From Bacillus sp. CH30_1T (GTDB lineage: Bacteria; Bacillota; Bacilli; Bacillales; Bacillaceae_B): a stretch of 64,000 bases of DNA. Each line of letters starts with the position of its first letter. Positions within the stretch are counted from its first letter, which is position 1. Below are positions 54,948 to 62,820 of this stretch, piece by piece. Under the pieces are notes generated by a model that was not told where the DNA came from, ran no database searches, and saw only the letters and a program-made list of their open reading frames with translations. The stretch covers positions 1-64,000 of the forward strand of contig NZ_VTUY01000010.1 of assembly GCF_008364765.1 (NCBI RefSeq), given 5' to 3'. Made by a program: the position numbers and the translations under genes.

Positions 54948-55793
54948 ATGGTTCGCCTCTATACAAACGAATTAAACATTGGCTACGGTGAACGCCTCAT
55001 CGTGAAAAACTTAAGCGTGGACATCCCTGATAAAAAAATCACAACCATCATAGGTTCGAATGGATGTGGAAAATCGACTTTACTGAAAGCGATTACCCGT
55101 ATCATCCCACATCACTCTGGTAACGTCCTGTTAGATGGTGAAAACATTTCTAAAGGGAACACAAAGGAATTAGCGAAGAAGATGGCGATTCTCCCGCAAA
55201 CCCCCGAGAGTGCCAGTGGACTGACGGTTGGGGAATTGGTTTCATATGGTCGTTTCCCTCATCAAAAGGGTATGGGCCGTCTATCGAAGAAAGATTATGA
55301 CGTGATCAACTGGGCTCTTGAAGTGACAGGAACCCTGGAATTTAAGTATAGGGAAGTCGATGCCTTATCAGGAGGTCAACGACAACGCGTCTGGATTGCC
55401 ATGGCTCTCGCCCAGGAAACAGATATCATCTTCCTCGATGAACCAACTACATATTTAGATATGGCCCACCAGCTGGAAGTTTTAGAGCTTTTACAAAAGC
55501 TGAATAGAGAACAGGAACGCACCATTGTGATGGTCCTCCATGATCTAAATCAAGCTGCACGATTTGCCGACTATATCGTTGCTCTAAAAGAAGGAGAAAT
55601 CGTGAAAGCCGGAAATTGTGAGGAAGTCATCACCCATGATGTCCTGAAAAAGGTATTTCAAATCGATGCTGAGATAGGTAGAGACCCTCGAACAAACAAG
55701 CCAATGTGTTACACATACAATTTACTTAAAGGAGAAAATCAACATGAAAAAATGGCTCATCCCGTTTACTCTGCTGTTAGTGCTGCTCGTTAG
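54948..55793 (+). CDS. Iron-siderophore ABC transporter ATPase (FecE/YusV type)
   Basis: A 281-residue ATPase with Walker A GSNGCGKSTLLKAI, signature LSGGQRQRVWIAMAL, Walker B IIFLDEPTTYLDMAHQ and H-loop MVLHDLNQAARF. The DMAHQ continuation marks the siderophore group (FhuC, YusV). GGAGG precedes the ATG. Its frame runs 50 bases into the next gene, so its last 17 residues (NQHEKMAHPVYSAVSAAR region) overlap the signal peptide of the binding protein. First gene of a Fur-controlled operon. Confidence 0.92.
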   Translation: MVRLYTNELNIGYGERLIVKNLSVDIPDKKITTIIGSNGCGKSTLLKAITRIIPHHSGNVLLDGENISKGNTKELAKKMAILPQTPESASGLTVGELVSYGRFPHQKGMGRLSKKDYDVINWALEVTGTLEFKYREVDALSGGQRQRVWIAMALAQETDIIFLDEPTTYLDMAHQLEVLELLQKLNREQERTIVMVLHDLNQAARFADYIVALKEGEIVKAGNCEEVITHDVLKKVFQIDAEIGRDPRTNKPMCYTYNLLKGENQHEKMAHPVYSAVSAAR

Positions 55794-56673
55794 TGCCTGC
55801 GGCAACAGTTCTACGAAAGAAGAAGGCTCGGATTCAAAAGAAAAGGACACGAAGTCTTCTGATACCATCACCTACCAATCAGAAAATGGACCGGTTGAAG
55901 TACCGGCAGATCCACAACGTGTAGTCGTCCTATCCTCATTTGCCGGTAACGTCATGGCGTTGGATGTGGATGTTGTAGGTGTTGACTCATGGTCTAAAAT
56001 GAATCCACGTTGGGATAAGGAATTGAAAGATGTGGAAGAAGTAACCGACGAAAGCTTGGAGAAAATCATTGAGCTTGATCCTGATTTAATCGTCGGTCTA
56101 TCCAATATTAAAAATGTCGAAAAGTTAAATGAAATTGCCCCTACTGTTACATACACTTATGGAAAAGTAGACTATTTAACACAGCACATCGAAATTGGTA
56201 AACTACTAAATAAAGAAAAAGAAGCGACAGAATGGGTAGATGACTTCAAGAAGCGTGCCCAAACTGCCGGAAATGACATCAAAGCGAAAATTGGAGAAGA
56301 TACAACCGTTTCCGTTATTGAAAGCTTCAATAAGCAATTATACGTATATGGAAACAACTGGGGTCGCGGTACCGAGATCCTTTATCAGGAAATGGACCTG
56401 AAGATGCCTGAAAAAGTAAAAGAACAAGCGTTGGAACCTGGATATTTCGCTCTTTCAACAGAGGTTATGCCTGAGTATGCCGGGGATTATCTGATTATAA
56501 GCAAAGATCCGAAAGCAGATAACTCATTTATGGAAACAGAAACATACAAAAACATTCCTGCAGTAAAGAACAACCAAGTATATGAAGTGAACATGATGGA
56601 ATTCTACTTTAATGATCCATTAACACTTGATTACCAGCTGGATTTCTTCAAAGAGAAATTTCTAGGCAACTAA
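55744..56673 (+). CDS. Iron-siderophore-binding lipoprotein (YfiY/FeuA-like)
   Basis: A 309-residue class III binding protein. Lipobox VSAC at about residues 17-20, then an acidic linker (SKEKDTKSSDT). The Peripla_BP_2 domain begins with VEVPADPQRVVVLSSFAGNVMALDV and includes IELDPDLIVGLSN. AAAGGAGAA lies just upstream. The set binding protein plus two permeases resembles yfiY-yfiZ-yfhA of B. subtilis, which takes up hydroxamates such as schizokinen; the ligand here is inferred only. Confidence 0.92.
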   Translation: MKKWLIPFTLLLVLLVSACGNSSTKEEGSDSKEKDTKSSDTITYQSENGPVEVPADPQRVVVLSSFAGNVMALDVDVVGVDSWSKMNPRWDKELKDVEEVTDESLEKIIELDPDLIVGLSNIKNVEKLNEIAPTVTYTYGKVDYLTQHIEIGKLLNKEKEATEWVDDFKKRAQTAGNDIKAKIGEDTTVSVIESFNKQLYVYGNNWGRGTEILYQEMDLKMPEKVKEQALEPGYFALSTEVMPEYAGDYLIISKDPKADNSFMETETYKNIPAVKNNQVYEVNMMEFYFNDPLTLDYQLDFFKEKFLGN

Positions 56674-56678
56674 TTCGT

Positions 56679-56714
56679 AAAGGGGATTCTTATCACAAGA
56701 ATTCCCTTTCTTTC
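56679..56714 (+). terminator. Intra-operon hairpin after the binding protein gene
   Basis: AAAGGGGATTCTT and AAGAATTCCCTTT arms (one mismatch) followed by CTTTCT. It probably causes partial termination and more binding protein than permease. Confidence 0.6.
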
Positions 56715-56742
56715 TACTCCAATAAAGAAAAGATGATTGATT

Positions 56743-57747
56743 ATGAAAACTCAAAATCAGCGAATTCCATTTATTTATAAATTAATCGGAACCACCTTCC
56801 TATTTGCTGCTGCTTTTCTTGTATCTGTGTTGTATGGGGCTGCGGAGACAACGGTGAAGGACGTTTGGCTCGCCATGACGCCTGCCGGTGACGGAGATAA
56901 GGTGACCATCCTGCGGGAGATCCGCTTCCCTAGAGAAGTTGCCGCCATTGTTGTTGGAGCTTCTTTAGCCGTCTCAGGAGCCATCATGCAGGGCATGACA
57001 CGAAATCCCCTTGCAGACCCCGGGTTACTTGGATTGACAGCAGGAGCAAACGCTGCATTAGCCGTTGCACTCGCCTTTTATTCTTCCATCAGCTACTACG
57101 GCATTATGATTGCTTGCTTCATCGGCTCTGCTGTAGGGGCATTGTTGGTATTCGGTATCAGTTCAATGAAACGGGGCGGTTTCTCTCCCTTTAGAATTGT
57201 ATTAGCCGGTGCTGCCGTTTCCGCCTTTTTATTTGCCATTTCTGAAGGAATCGGTCTGTATTTTAAGCTTTCCAAAGATGTGTCAATGTGGACGGCCGGT
57301 GGAATGATCGGGACAACGTGGAATCAGCTTCAAGTGATTGTTCCATTTATTTTAATCGGTATCGTAGTTTCAATCTTTTTATCCAGACAACTAACCATAC
57401 TAAGTTTAAACGAGGAAGTTGCCGTCGGATTGGGTCAACGTACGGCTTTTGTGAAAACCATCCTGTTTATCGTGATAGTTCTACTTGCAGGCGCAGCCGT
57501 TGCCCTTGTCGGGAATATGGTATTCATCGGCTTGATGATCCCCCATATTGTCCGGGCTGTGGTTGGGACAGATTACCGCTTGATCATCCCCATCTCCACC
57601 CTGTTTGGAGCAACATTCATGCTGCTCGCAGATACGCTCGGCCGAACAATCAACGCCCCATACGAAACACCTGTGGCAGCGATCGTCGCGATGATGGGCT
57701 TACCTTTCTTCCTATTTATCGTGCATAAAGGAGGGAAAGGTTTCTGA
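56743..57747 (+). CDS. Iron-siderophore ABC permease 1 (FecCD family)
   Basis: A 334-residue permease with about nine hydrophobic helices. LREIRFPREVAAIVVGASLAVSG, MQGMTRNPLADPGLLGLTAGAN and FIGLMIPHIVRAVVGTDYR are the FecCD landmarks, the last contacting the ATPase. ATG 56743 is chosen; a TTG two codons earlier is possible. Its TGA overlaps the next ATG by one base (TGATG), so translation is coupled. Confidence 0.92.
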   Translation: MKTQNQRIPFIYKLIGTTFLFAAAFLVSVLYGAAETTVKDVWLAMTPAGDGDKVTILREIRFPREVAAIVVGASLAVSGAIMQGMTRNPLADPGLLGLTAGANAALAVALAFYSSISYYGIMIACFIGSAVGALLVFGISSMKRGGFSPFRIVLAGAAVSAFLFAISEGIGLYFKLSKDVSMWTAGGMIGTTWNQLQVIVPFILIGIVVSIFLSRQLTILSLNEEVAVGLGQRTAFVKTILFIVIVLLAGAAVALVGNMVFIGLMIPHIVRAVVGTDYRLIIPISTLFGATFMLLADTLGRTINAPYETPVAAIVAMMGLPFFLFIVHKGGKGF

Positions 57748-58754
57748 TGATACATCCGGATTTGATCAAAAAACAACGATTACTTCTTATTGGACTACTA
57801 ATCCTTATCGCAGCAACAACATTTATTAGTATTGGACTGGGCTATTCTTCTGTTTCATATGATCGTCTACTGCCTACTATTTTAGGTGAAGGGTCATTTA
57901 AAGAAGAATTCATTCTATTTTCCATTCGTTTACCCAGAATCATCATTACGATTTTGGCAGGGATGGCCCTGGCCCTTTCCGGTTGTATTTTACAAAGTAT
58001 CACACGTAATGACTTAGCGGATCCAGGTATTATCGGAATCAATTCCGGTGCAGGAGTTTCCATTGCCATCTTCTTTTTATTTTTCCCTATAGATGCCGGT
58101 TCATTTGCGTATCTGTTGCCGGTTGTTGCTTTCGCAGGAGCTCTTCTTACAGCTTGCCTCATCTATATGTTTTCGTATAGTAAGCGTAATGGGATTCAGC
58201 CTGTTAGATTAGTCTTAGTAGGGGTCGGATTCTCCATGGCACTGTCGGGGCTCATGATCATTCTCATCTCCAGTGCCGAACGGGCAAAAGTGGATTTCAT
58301 TGCCATGTGGCTGGCGGGGAATATCTGGGGGTCAGACTGGCCGTTTATCTGGGCGCTTCTCCCCTGGTTGGTGATTCTGATTCCATTTACAATCTATAAA
58401 TCTCAGATGTTGAATCTTCTGGGACTAAGTGAACCTGTCTCTGTAGGTGTAGGAGTTTCCATCAATCGTGAACGTTTCATCATGCTGATGGTAGCTGTAG
58501 CTTTAGCCGCATCGGCTGTATCGGTCACAGGAGGAATCGCCTTTATCGGATTAATGGCTCCCCATATTGCTAAAGCATTGGTCGGACCACGCAATCAAAT
58601 GTTTATCCCGATTGCCATACTGCTTGGCGGATGGCTATTATTACTCGCTGACACAGTCGGTCGTAATATCCTGGAACCCGATGGCATTCCAGCCGGAATC
58701 ATGATCGCTTTGATCGGAGCTCCTTATTTCATGTATTTGTTGTTAAAAAAATAA
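57747..58754 (+). CDS. Iron-siderophore ABC permease 2 (FecCD family)
   Basis: A 335-residue FecCD permease that should pair with the one before it. SIRLPRIIITILAGMALALSGC, QSITRNDLADPGIIGINSGAG and FIGLMAPHIAKALVG are present. It starts inside the stop codon of permease 1. Last gene of the operon, followed by a strong terminator. Confidence 0.92.
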   Translation: MIHPDLIKKQRLLLIGLLILIAATTFISIGLGYSSVSYDRLLPTILGEGSFKEEFILFSIRLPRIIITILAGMALALSGCILQSITRNDLADPGIIGINSGAGVSIAIFFLFFPIDAGSFAYLLPVVAFAGALLTACLIYMFSYSKRNGIQPVRLVLVGVGFSMALSGLMIILISSAERAKVDFIAMWLAGNIWGSDWPFIWALLPWLVILIPFTIYKSQMLNLLGLSEPVSVGVGVSINRERFIMLMVAVALAASAVSVTGGIAFIGLMAPHIAKALVGPRNQMFIPIAILLGGWLLLLADTVGRNILEPDGIPAGIMIALIGAPYFMYLLLKK

Positions 58755-58767
58755 GATTGATATGAAG

Positions 58768-58801
58768 AAAGGTACCGGACTCATCCGGTACCTTTCTCCT
58801 T
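58768..58801. terminator. Bidirectional terminator
   Basis: GAAAGGTACCGGA pairs with TCCGGTACCTTTC around CTCA, then TCCTTTTC. Confidence 0.85.
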
Positions 58802-58805
58802 TTCA

Positions 58806-59786
58806 TTACCTCACAGTGGGATTAACTTCACCTGTTACAAATTCCTCCTCTTTCTCTTTCTTCACAGGTTTCTTACTCCAGAACGTCGCAAGAATCGGCC
58901 CTGAGATATTATGCCAAACGGCCGCAATGACACTTGGTAAAGCAGCCAGTGGTCCAAAATGAGCAGTTGCCAACGCCACTCCTAGTCCAGAGTTTTGCAT
59001 CCCGACTTCAATCGAAATCGCTCTCCGCTTACTTTCATCTAATTTCATAAGGACTCCTGTGCCATATCCCAGTCCAAGTCCAAATAGATTATGCAGAATC
59101 ACAGCCGTGAAAATGATCGCGCCCGATGTTGCGATATTTTCAACATTTGCTGAAACAACTGCCGATACGATGATAATGATTGCCAATACTGATATCAACG
59201 GAATGACATTTAAACTTTTTTCCACTTTGCTCGGGAAAAGCTTTCGAATGACTAATCCAAGAGTGATGGGTACGATGATCACTTGAACAATGGAAAGAAA
59301 CATGGCGATTGGATCGACAGGAAGCCACTGGCCCGCTAATGCAAGCAAAATCAGTGGAGTCGCGATTGGTGCCAATAATGTTGACAATGATGTCATAGCC
59401 ACGGATAATGCCAGATTCCCTTTTGCCAAATACACCATGACATTGGAAGCTGTCCCACCGGGAACCGATCCCAGTAATACCAATCCAGCCGCTAATTCAC
59501 TCGGTAGATTCAGCATGTATGCTATCAATAGGGCACCCAGTGGCATAATGATGAATTGCGCCAGTACTCCGGTGATGACTGGCAACGGCTTCTTCAGAAC
59601 AAGCTGAAAGTCGACTGGCTTTAATGTAAGTCCCATACCGAACATCACGACACCTAATAGAATCGTTATATAGCCGCCTAAAGGGAGGAATGGAGCAGGA
59701 ACAAAATAGGCTACCGCCGCTACGAGGATGACCCAAACAGCGAAATATTTACCTGCCAGATTGCTGATCGTTTCGAGTAGTTTCAT
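58806..59786 (-). CDS. BASS family sodium-dependent transporter (YocS-like)
   Basis: A 326-residue protein with about ten hydrophobic helices. GVVMFGMGLTLKPVDFQLV, LVLLGSVPGGTASNVMVYLAKGN and ISIEVGMQNSGLGVALA are the landmarks of the bile-acid:sodium symporter family. The start ATG overlaps the stop of the upstream dehydrogenase gene as ATGA, so the two proteins are made together. That suggests uptake of the acid that the dehydrogenase oxidises; the family also carries pantoate, pyruvate and other organic acids. Confidence 0.88.
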   Translation of the reverse strand: MKLLETISNLAGKYFAVWVILVAAVAYFVPAPFLPLGGYITILLGVVMFGMGLTLKPVDFQLVLKKPLPVITGVLAQFIIMPLGALLIAYMLNLPSELAAGLVLLGSVPGGTASNVMVYLAKGNLALSVAMTSLSTLLAPIATPLILLALAGQWLPVDPIAMFLSIVQVIIVPITLGLVIRKLFPSKVEKSLNVIPLISVLAIIIIVSAVVSANVENIATSGAIIFTAVILHNLFGLGLGYGTGVLMKLDESKRRAISIEVGMQNSGLGVALATAHFGPLAALPSVIAAVWHNISGPILATFWSKKPVKKEKEEEFVTGEVNPTVR

Positions 59787-61180
59787 TTCTGTTCCTCCTT
59801 CTTTTTATGTACTAGTTTGTGAGGGTTAAAGATTCCTTTTGGATCTATGGCCAGCTTGATTTTTTCCATGACCTGCAAAGCACCACCGTGTTCCCGTTGT
59901 TGATATTTCATCTTTCCGACTCCTACACCATGTTCACCCGTACATGTGCCATTTCGTTCAAGGGCATACTCCACAATTTGTTCATTATATATTTCCGCTC
60001 TCTTCACCTCTTCAGGGTCGTTTAAATCAATCATGAGTGATGTATGGTAATTCCCATCTCCGACATGTCCGAGGATCCCCCCTATCAACTCTAATTCTTC
60101 CAGCCTTTTTCGTGCATGCTGCACGGCACCGGACAGTTCTGATATGGGCACGCACACGTCTGTCACCATGAGCTTCCTTCCTGGGTTTCCATGTACATAA
60201 GCATAGGCAAGATTATGTCTCGCTTCCCACAATCTATTCCTTCCTGCAGTGTCTTGTTCAAACACAATCTCTTCACAGTCATGATCAGCGACAATTTCTT
60301 TGGTGAATTCTACATCTTGTTGGAGACCTGCTTCATTACCATGAAACTCAAGAAAAAGAGTAGGTTTTTCTTTATAATCCGTTTCACTGAATCGATTCAC
60401 TTGTATCATTGATGGTTCATCCACCAGCTCCACTCTCGCAATCGGAATGCCGGCTTGTAAAATGGATACGACCGCTTCCACTGCATCACTTACATGATTG
60501 AACGATGCACGTGCCGCAACAATATGCTCAGGTATGCCATATACGCGGAGGGTCAGCTCAGTGATACATCCCAACGTGCCCTCTGAACCTACGAATAAAC
60601 TGTTTAAGTGATAGCCAGACGACGATTTCTGAGCCATGTTTCCTGTGTGGATCACTTCCCCATCCGGAAGCACCACTTCTAAATCCCGGACCTGATCCCG
60701 CATGACTCCATATTTTACAGAAGTTGTCCCACTTGCGTTTGTGGCAGCCATGCCTCCAAGGGTCGCATCGGCACCGGGATCAACTGAAAAAAAGAGACCA
60801 TATTTCTTCAATTCTTTATTTAACTGTGAACGTGTAACACCTGGTTGGACCTTTACCAGGAAATCCTTCTCCCTCACCTCGAGTACTTTATTCATCCGGG
60901 AAAAATCAATGGTGATTCCCTTATCGTATGGAATCACATGACCTTCAAGGCTTGTACCAAGACCAAATGGGATAATGGGTGTGCGATGAGCGGCTGCCAA
61001 CTTTACAATTGCGCTCACTTCCCCGGCACTCTCAGGAAACACCACGATATCCGGAGAGCTAGGCCTATGATAGGATTCATCCTTCCCATGCTGCTCTAAG
61101 ATCGTTTCATTCACCGTCACCCGATGACTATCTACGACTTCCCCCAGTTCATCCACCAAACGACTATCCTTCACACTCAT
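59783..61180 (-). CDS. FAD-linked 2-hydroxyacid dehydrogenase (GlcD/D-lactate dehydrogenase type)
   Basis: A 465-residue flavoenzyme. FAD-binding segments are PFGLGTSLEGHVIPYDKGI, VDPGADATLGGMAATNASGT and SLFVGSEGTLGCITELTLR. The C-terminal FAD-oxidase domain has GHVGDGNYHTSLMIDLNDPE and NGTCTGEHGVGVGKM. It oxidises glycolate, D-lactate or a similar 2-hydroxyacid, passing electrons to quinone or another carrier. AAGGGGAGAGGG precedes the ATG. It has no FeS partner subunits (GlcE/GlcF) beside it, which favours the single-subunit D-lactate dehydrogenase type. Confidence 0.88.
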   Translation of the reverse strand: MSVKDSRLVDELGEVVDSHRVTVNETILEQHGKDESYHRPSSPDIVVFPESAGEVSAIVKLAAAHRTPIIPFGLGTSLEGHVIPYDKGITIDFSRMNKVLEVREKDFLVKVQPGVTRSQLNKELKKYGLFFSVDPGADATLGGMAATNASGTTSVKYGVMRDQVRDLEVVLPDGEVIHTGNMAQKSSSGYHLNSLFVGSEGTLGCITELTLRVYGIPEHIVAARASFNHVSDAVEAVVSILQAGIPIARVELVDEPSMIQVNRFSETDYKEKPTLFLEFHGNEAGLQQDVEFTKEIVADHDCEEIVFEQDTAGRNRLWEARHNLAYAYVHGNPGRKLMVTDVCVPISELSGAVQHARKRLEELELIGGILGHVGDGNYHTSLMIDLNDPEEVKRAEIYNEQIVEYALERNGTCTGEHGVGVGKMKYQQREHGGALQVMEKIKLAIDPKGIFNPHKLVHKKKEEQK

Positions 61181-61274
61181 ATGCCCTCTCCCCTTCTAAA
61201 AAATGTATAATGTATCGAATTATACCTAATAATCAGAATATTTCAATAGTAAATTTGATATTTCTTTCTCCGGA

Positions 61275-61361
61275 GAGGGACGGACCTCTGTTTATGTTAG
61301 AGGAATGTTATAGGGTCGGGCTTCTGTGTTAAATAAAGGGAAAAAGTGGAGGTCCGTCCCT
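61275..61361. repeat. GAGGGACGGACCT / AGGTCCGTCCCTC inverted repeat with a 60-base loop
   Basis: The two arms are perfect 13-bp complements. It lies upstream of the GlcD-type gene and downstream of the aldolase gene and belongs to the same family as 22361-22393. Confidence 0.75.
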
Positions 61362-61394
61362 CAAAAAAGTGGCACCGGAATCATCCGGTACCAC
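61362..61394 (-). terminator. Terminator of the threonine aldolase gene
   Basis: GTGGTACCGGA pairs with TCCGGTGCCAC (one wobble) and CTTTTTTGAGG follows on the minus strand. Confidence 0.8.
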
Positions 61395-61405
61395 AATACA
61401 ATCGT

Positions 61406-62503
61406 TTATTTCTCCATCAACCTCTTCAATTTCTCATCCAACACCACAAATAACTTAGTCAATTCTTGTTTCGAAACGTTCTCGTATTGATCTCCTACAC
61501 TTGCTTCATACGCACACTCATTTTCACTCACTTTTTTCACATACCCAGTTAAACCAATACTTGTCTCGTCATACACATCCATTAAAATCGTTTCTATTTC
61601 TTTCTGTGGGTAGTGAAAGAAGACATGAAACATATTGGAAACAGGCTTTTCAGGAAGAGTCGATACACCTTGGCAGCCGTTAAAAAGACCGGCAAGTTCT
61701 TTTGCTCCTTCATAATACTGTTCCATATTGTTGATTCGTTGATCAAAATAGTAATCTGCACTCAGGATGTATGGATAGAGGCTGATGAGATCACCGCCAT
61801 GACGTCTTTTCCATACCATAGATTCTTTGGTAAACTCCTCGCTTCCTGCCAGGATCGCACCTGCAATTCCACCAATCCCTTTATAGAATGAAATATAGAC
61901 ACTATCGAAAAGAGCACAGACTTCCTCTGCTGTTTTCCCATAATGGGGCAGAATTTCATAAAGCCTGGCACCATCTAAATGAAGCTTGATTCCTTTATCC
62001 CTGCAGTATTCAGAAATAGCTTCAAGAGTCTCGTAGTCTGGTAGTTGACCACCGATTTCCCTTTGAGGCAGCTCTAACAGTAAGCTTGCAATGTCAACCT
62101 CAAGTCCAATCACGTCTTCCAGACCAATCACACGCTCCTTGTCAGCCAAAAGAATCGGTTCAATTCCATGTAATTTCTTCAGCCCATCTTCTTCATGAAT
62201 CTCTAAATGACATAAAGGATGGTACGCCACTCTGTGCAAATCTTTTTGATCGCACCAGATACGCAGGGCGATCTGCTGAGCCATCGTTCCGCTCGGGAAG
62301 AAAACGGCACTTTCTTTTCCCAGGAAGTTTGCCATCTTCTTTTGGAAGTCCTCTATTATCCTACCCGATCCGTAAATATCACTCTCCAAGTCACCATCTA
62401 CACCTACTAAAGCATCTTTAAGAACATCCAGATTTCGTTTCCCATGACCCTGAAGTTGATAAGCAGTCTGTTTATACGCTTCCAATAATGTCTTTTCTGC
62501 CAT
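61406..62503 (-). CDS. Low-specificity L-threonine aldolase / beta-eliminating lyase family
   Basis: A 365-residue PLP enzyme of the Beta_elim_lyase family. AVFFPSGTMAQQIALRIW binds the cofactor phosphate, LHLDGARLYE holds the PLP-nitrogen Asp, and the Schiff-base lysine is in SVYISFYKGIGGIAGA. It would split threonine or allo-threonine to glycine and acetaldehyde. AAAGGGGG precedes the ATG. N-terminal 40 residues are longer than in classic LtaE. Confidence 0.87.
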   Translation of the reverse strand: MAEKTLLEAYKQTAYQLQGHGKRNLDVLKDALVGVDGDLESDIYGSGRIIEDFQKKMANFLGKESAVFFPSGTMAQQIALRIWCDQKDLHRVAYHPLCHLEIHEEDGLKKLHGIEPILLADKERVIGLEDVIGLEVDIASLLLELPQREIGGQLPDYETLEAISEYCRDKGIKLHLDGARLYEILPHYGKTAEEVCALFDSVYISFYKGIGGIAGAILAGSEEFTKESMVWKRRHGGDLISLYPYILSADYYFDQRINNMEQYYEGAKELAGLFNGCQGVSTLPEKPVSNMFHVFFHYPQKEIETILMDVYDETSIGLTGYVKKVSENECAYEASVGDQYENVSKQELTKLFVVLDEKLKRLMEK

Positions 62504-62517
62504 CGATTTGCCCCCTT

Positions 62518-62691
62518 TTATGAGTTCATCGCTTTTTCAATGAATCCCTTCACTCGTTTTTTGTATTCCTTCTCTTCCATCGTAAAACCTTCTGTGTGAC
62601 CGGCCCCTGGTACTATCCATAATTCTTTCATGCTATTCGTTGCTTCGTACAGGCGATTGGCCATTTCGGTAGGAACAAGTCGTACAAGTAG
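62518..62691 (-). pseudogene. Decayed alpha/beta hydrolase, C-terminal remnant
   Basis: The minus-strand frame gives LVPTEMANRLYEATNSMKEL then WIVPGAGHTEGFTMEEKEY and ends at TAA 62518. This is the last 57 residues of a YqkD-like alpha/beta hydrolase, with the catalytic His in PGAGHTEGF. A stop at 62692-62694 lies just upstream in frame and no catalytic Ser region or start follows before the next gene, so the rest has been lost. Confidence 0.7.
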
Positions 62692-62820
62692 TTAAGTCTA
62701 TTTTACTTGAAGCCGGTGTGAGTTTCATAGAATAAGGCATATTCATATGTGTTATTTAGCTGATGTTTTTCTACATTCACATTCAAAAGCACCCATGCAC
62801 TCTTGCGCCTCATATGAATT

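Noticed and set aside
57288..57728. 146-codon plus-strand frame inside the siderophore permease gene
   Set aside because: It is in another frame of a clear FecCD permease, has no ribosome site and no recognisable domain.
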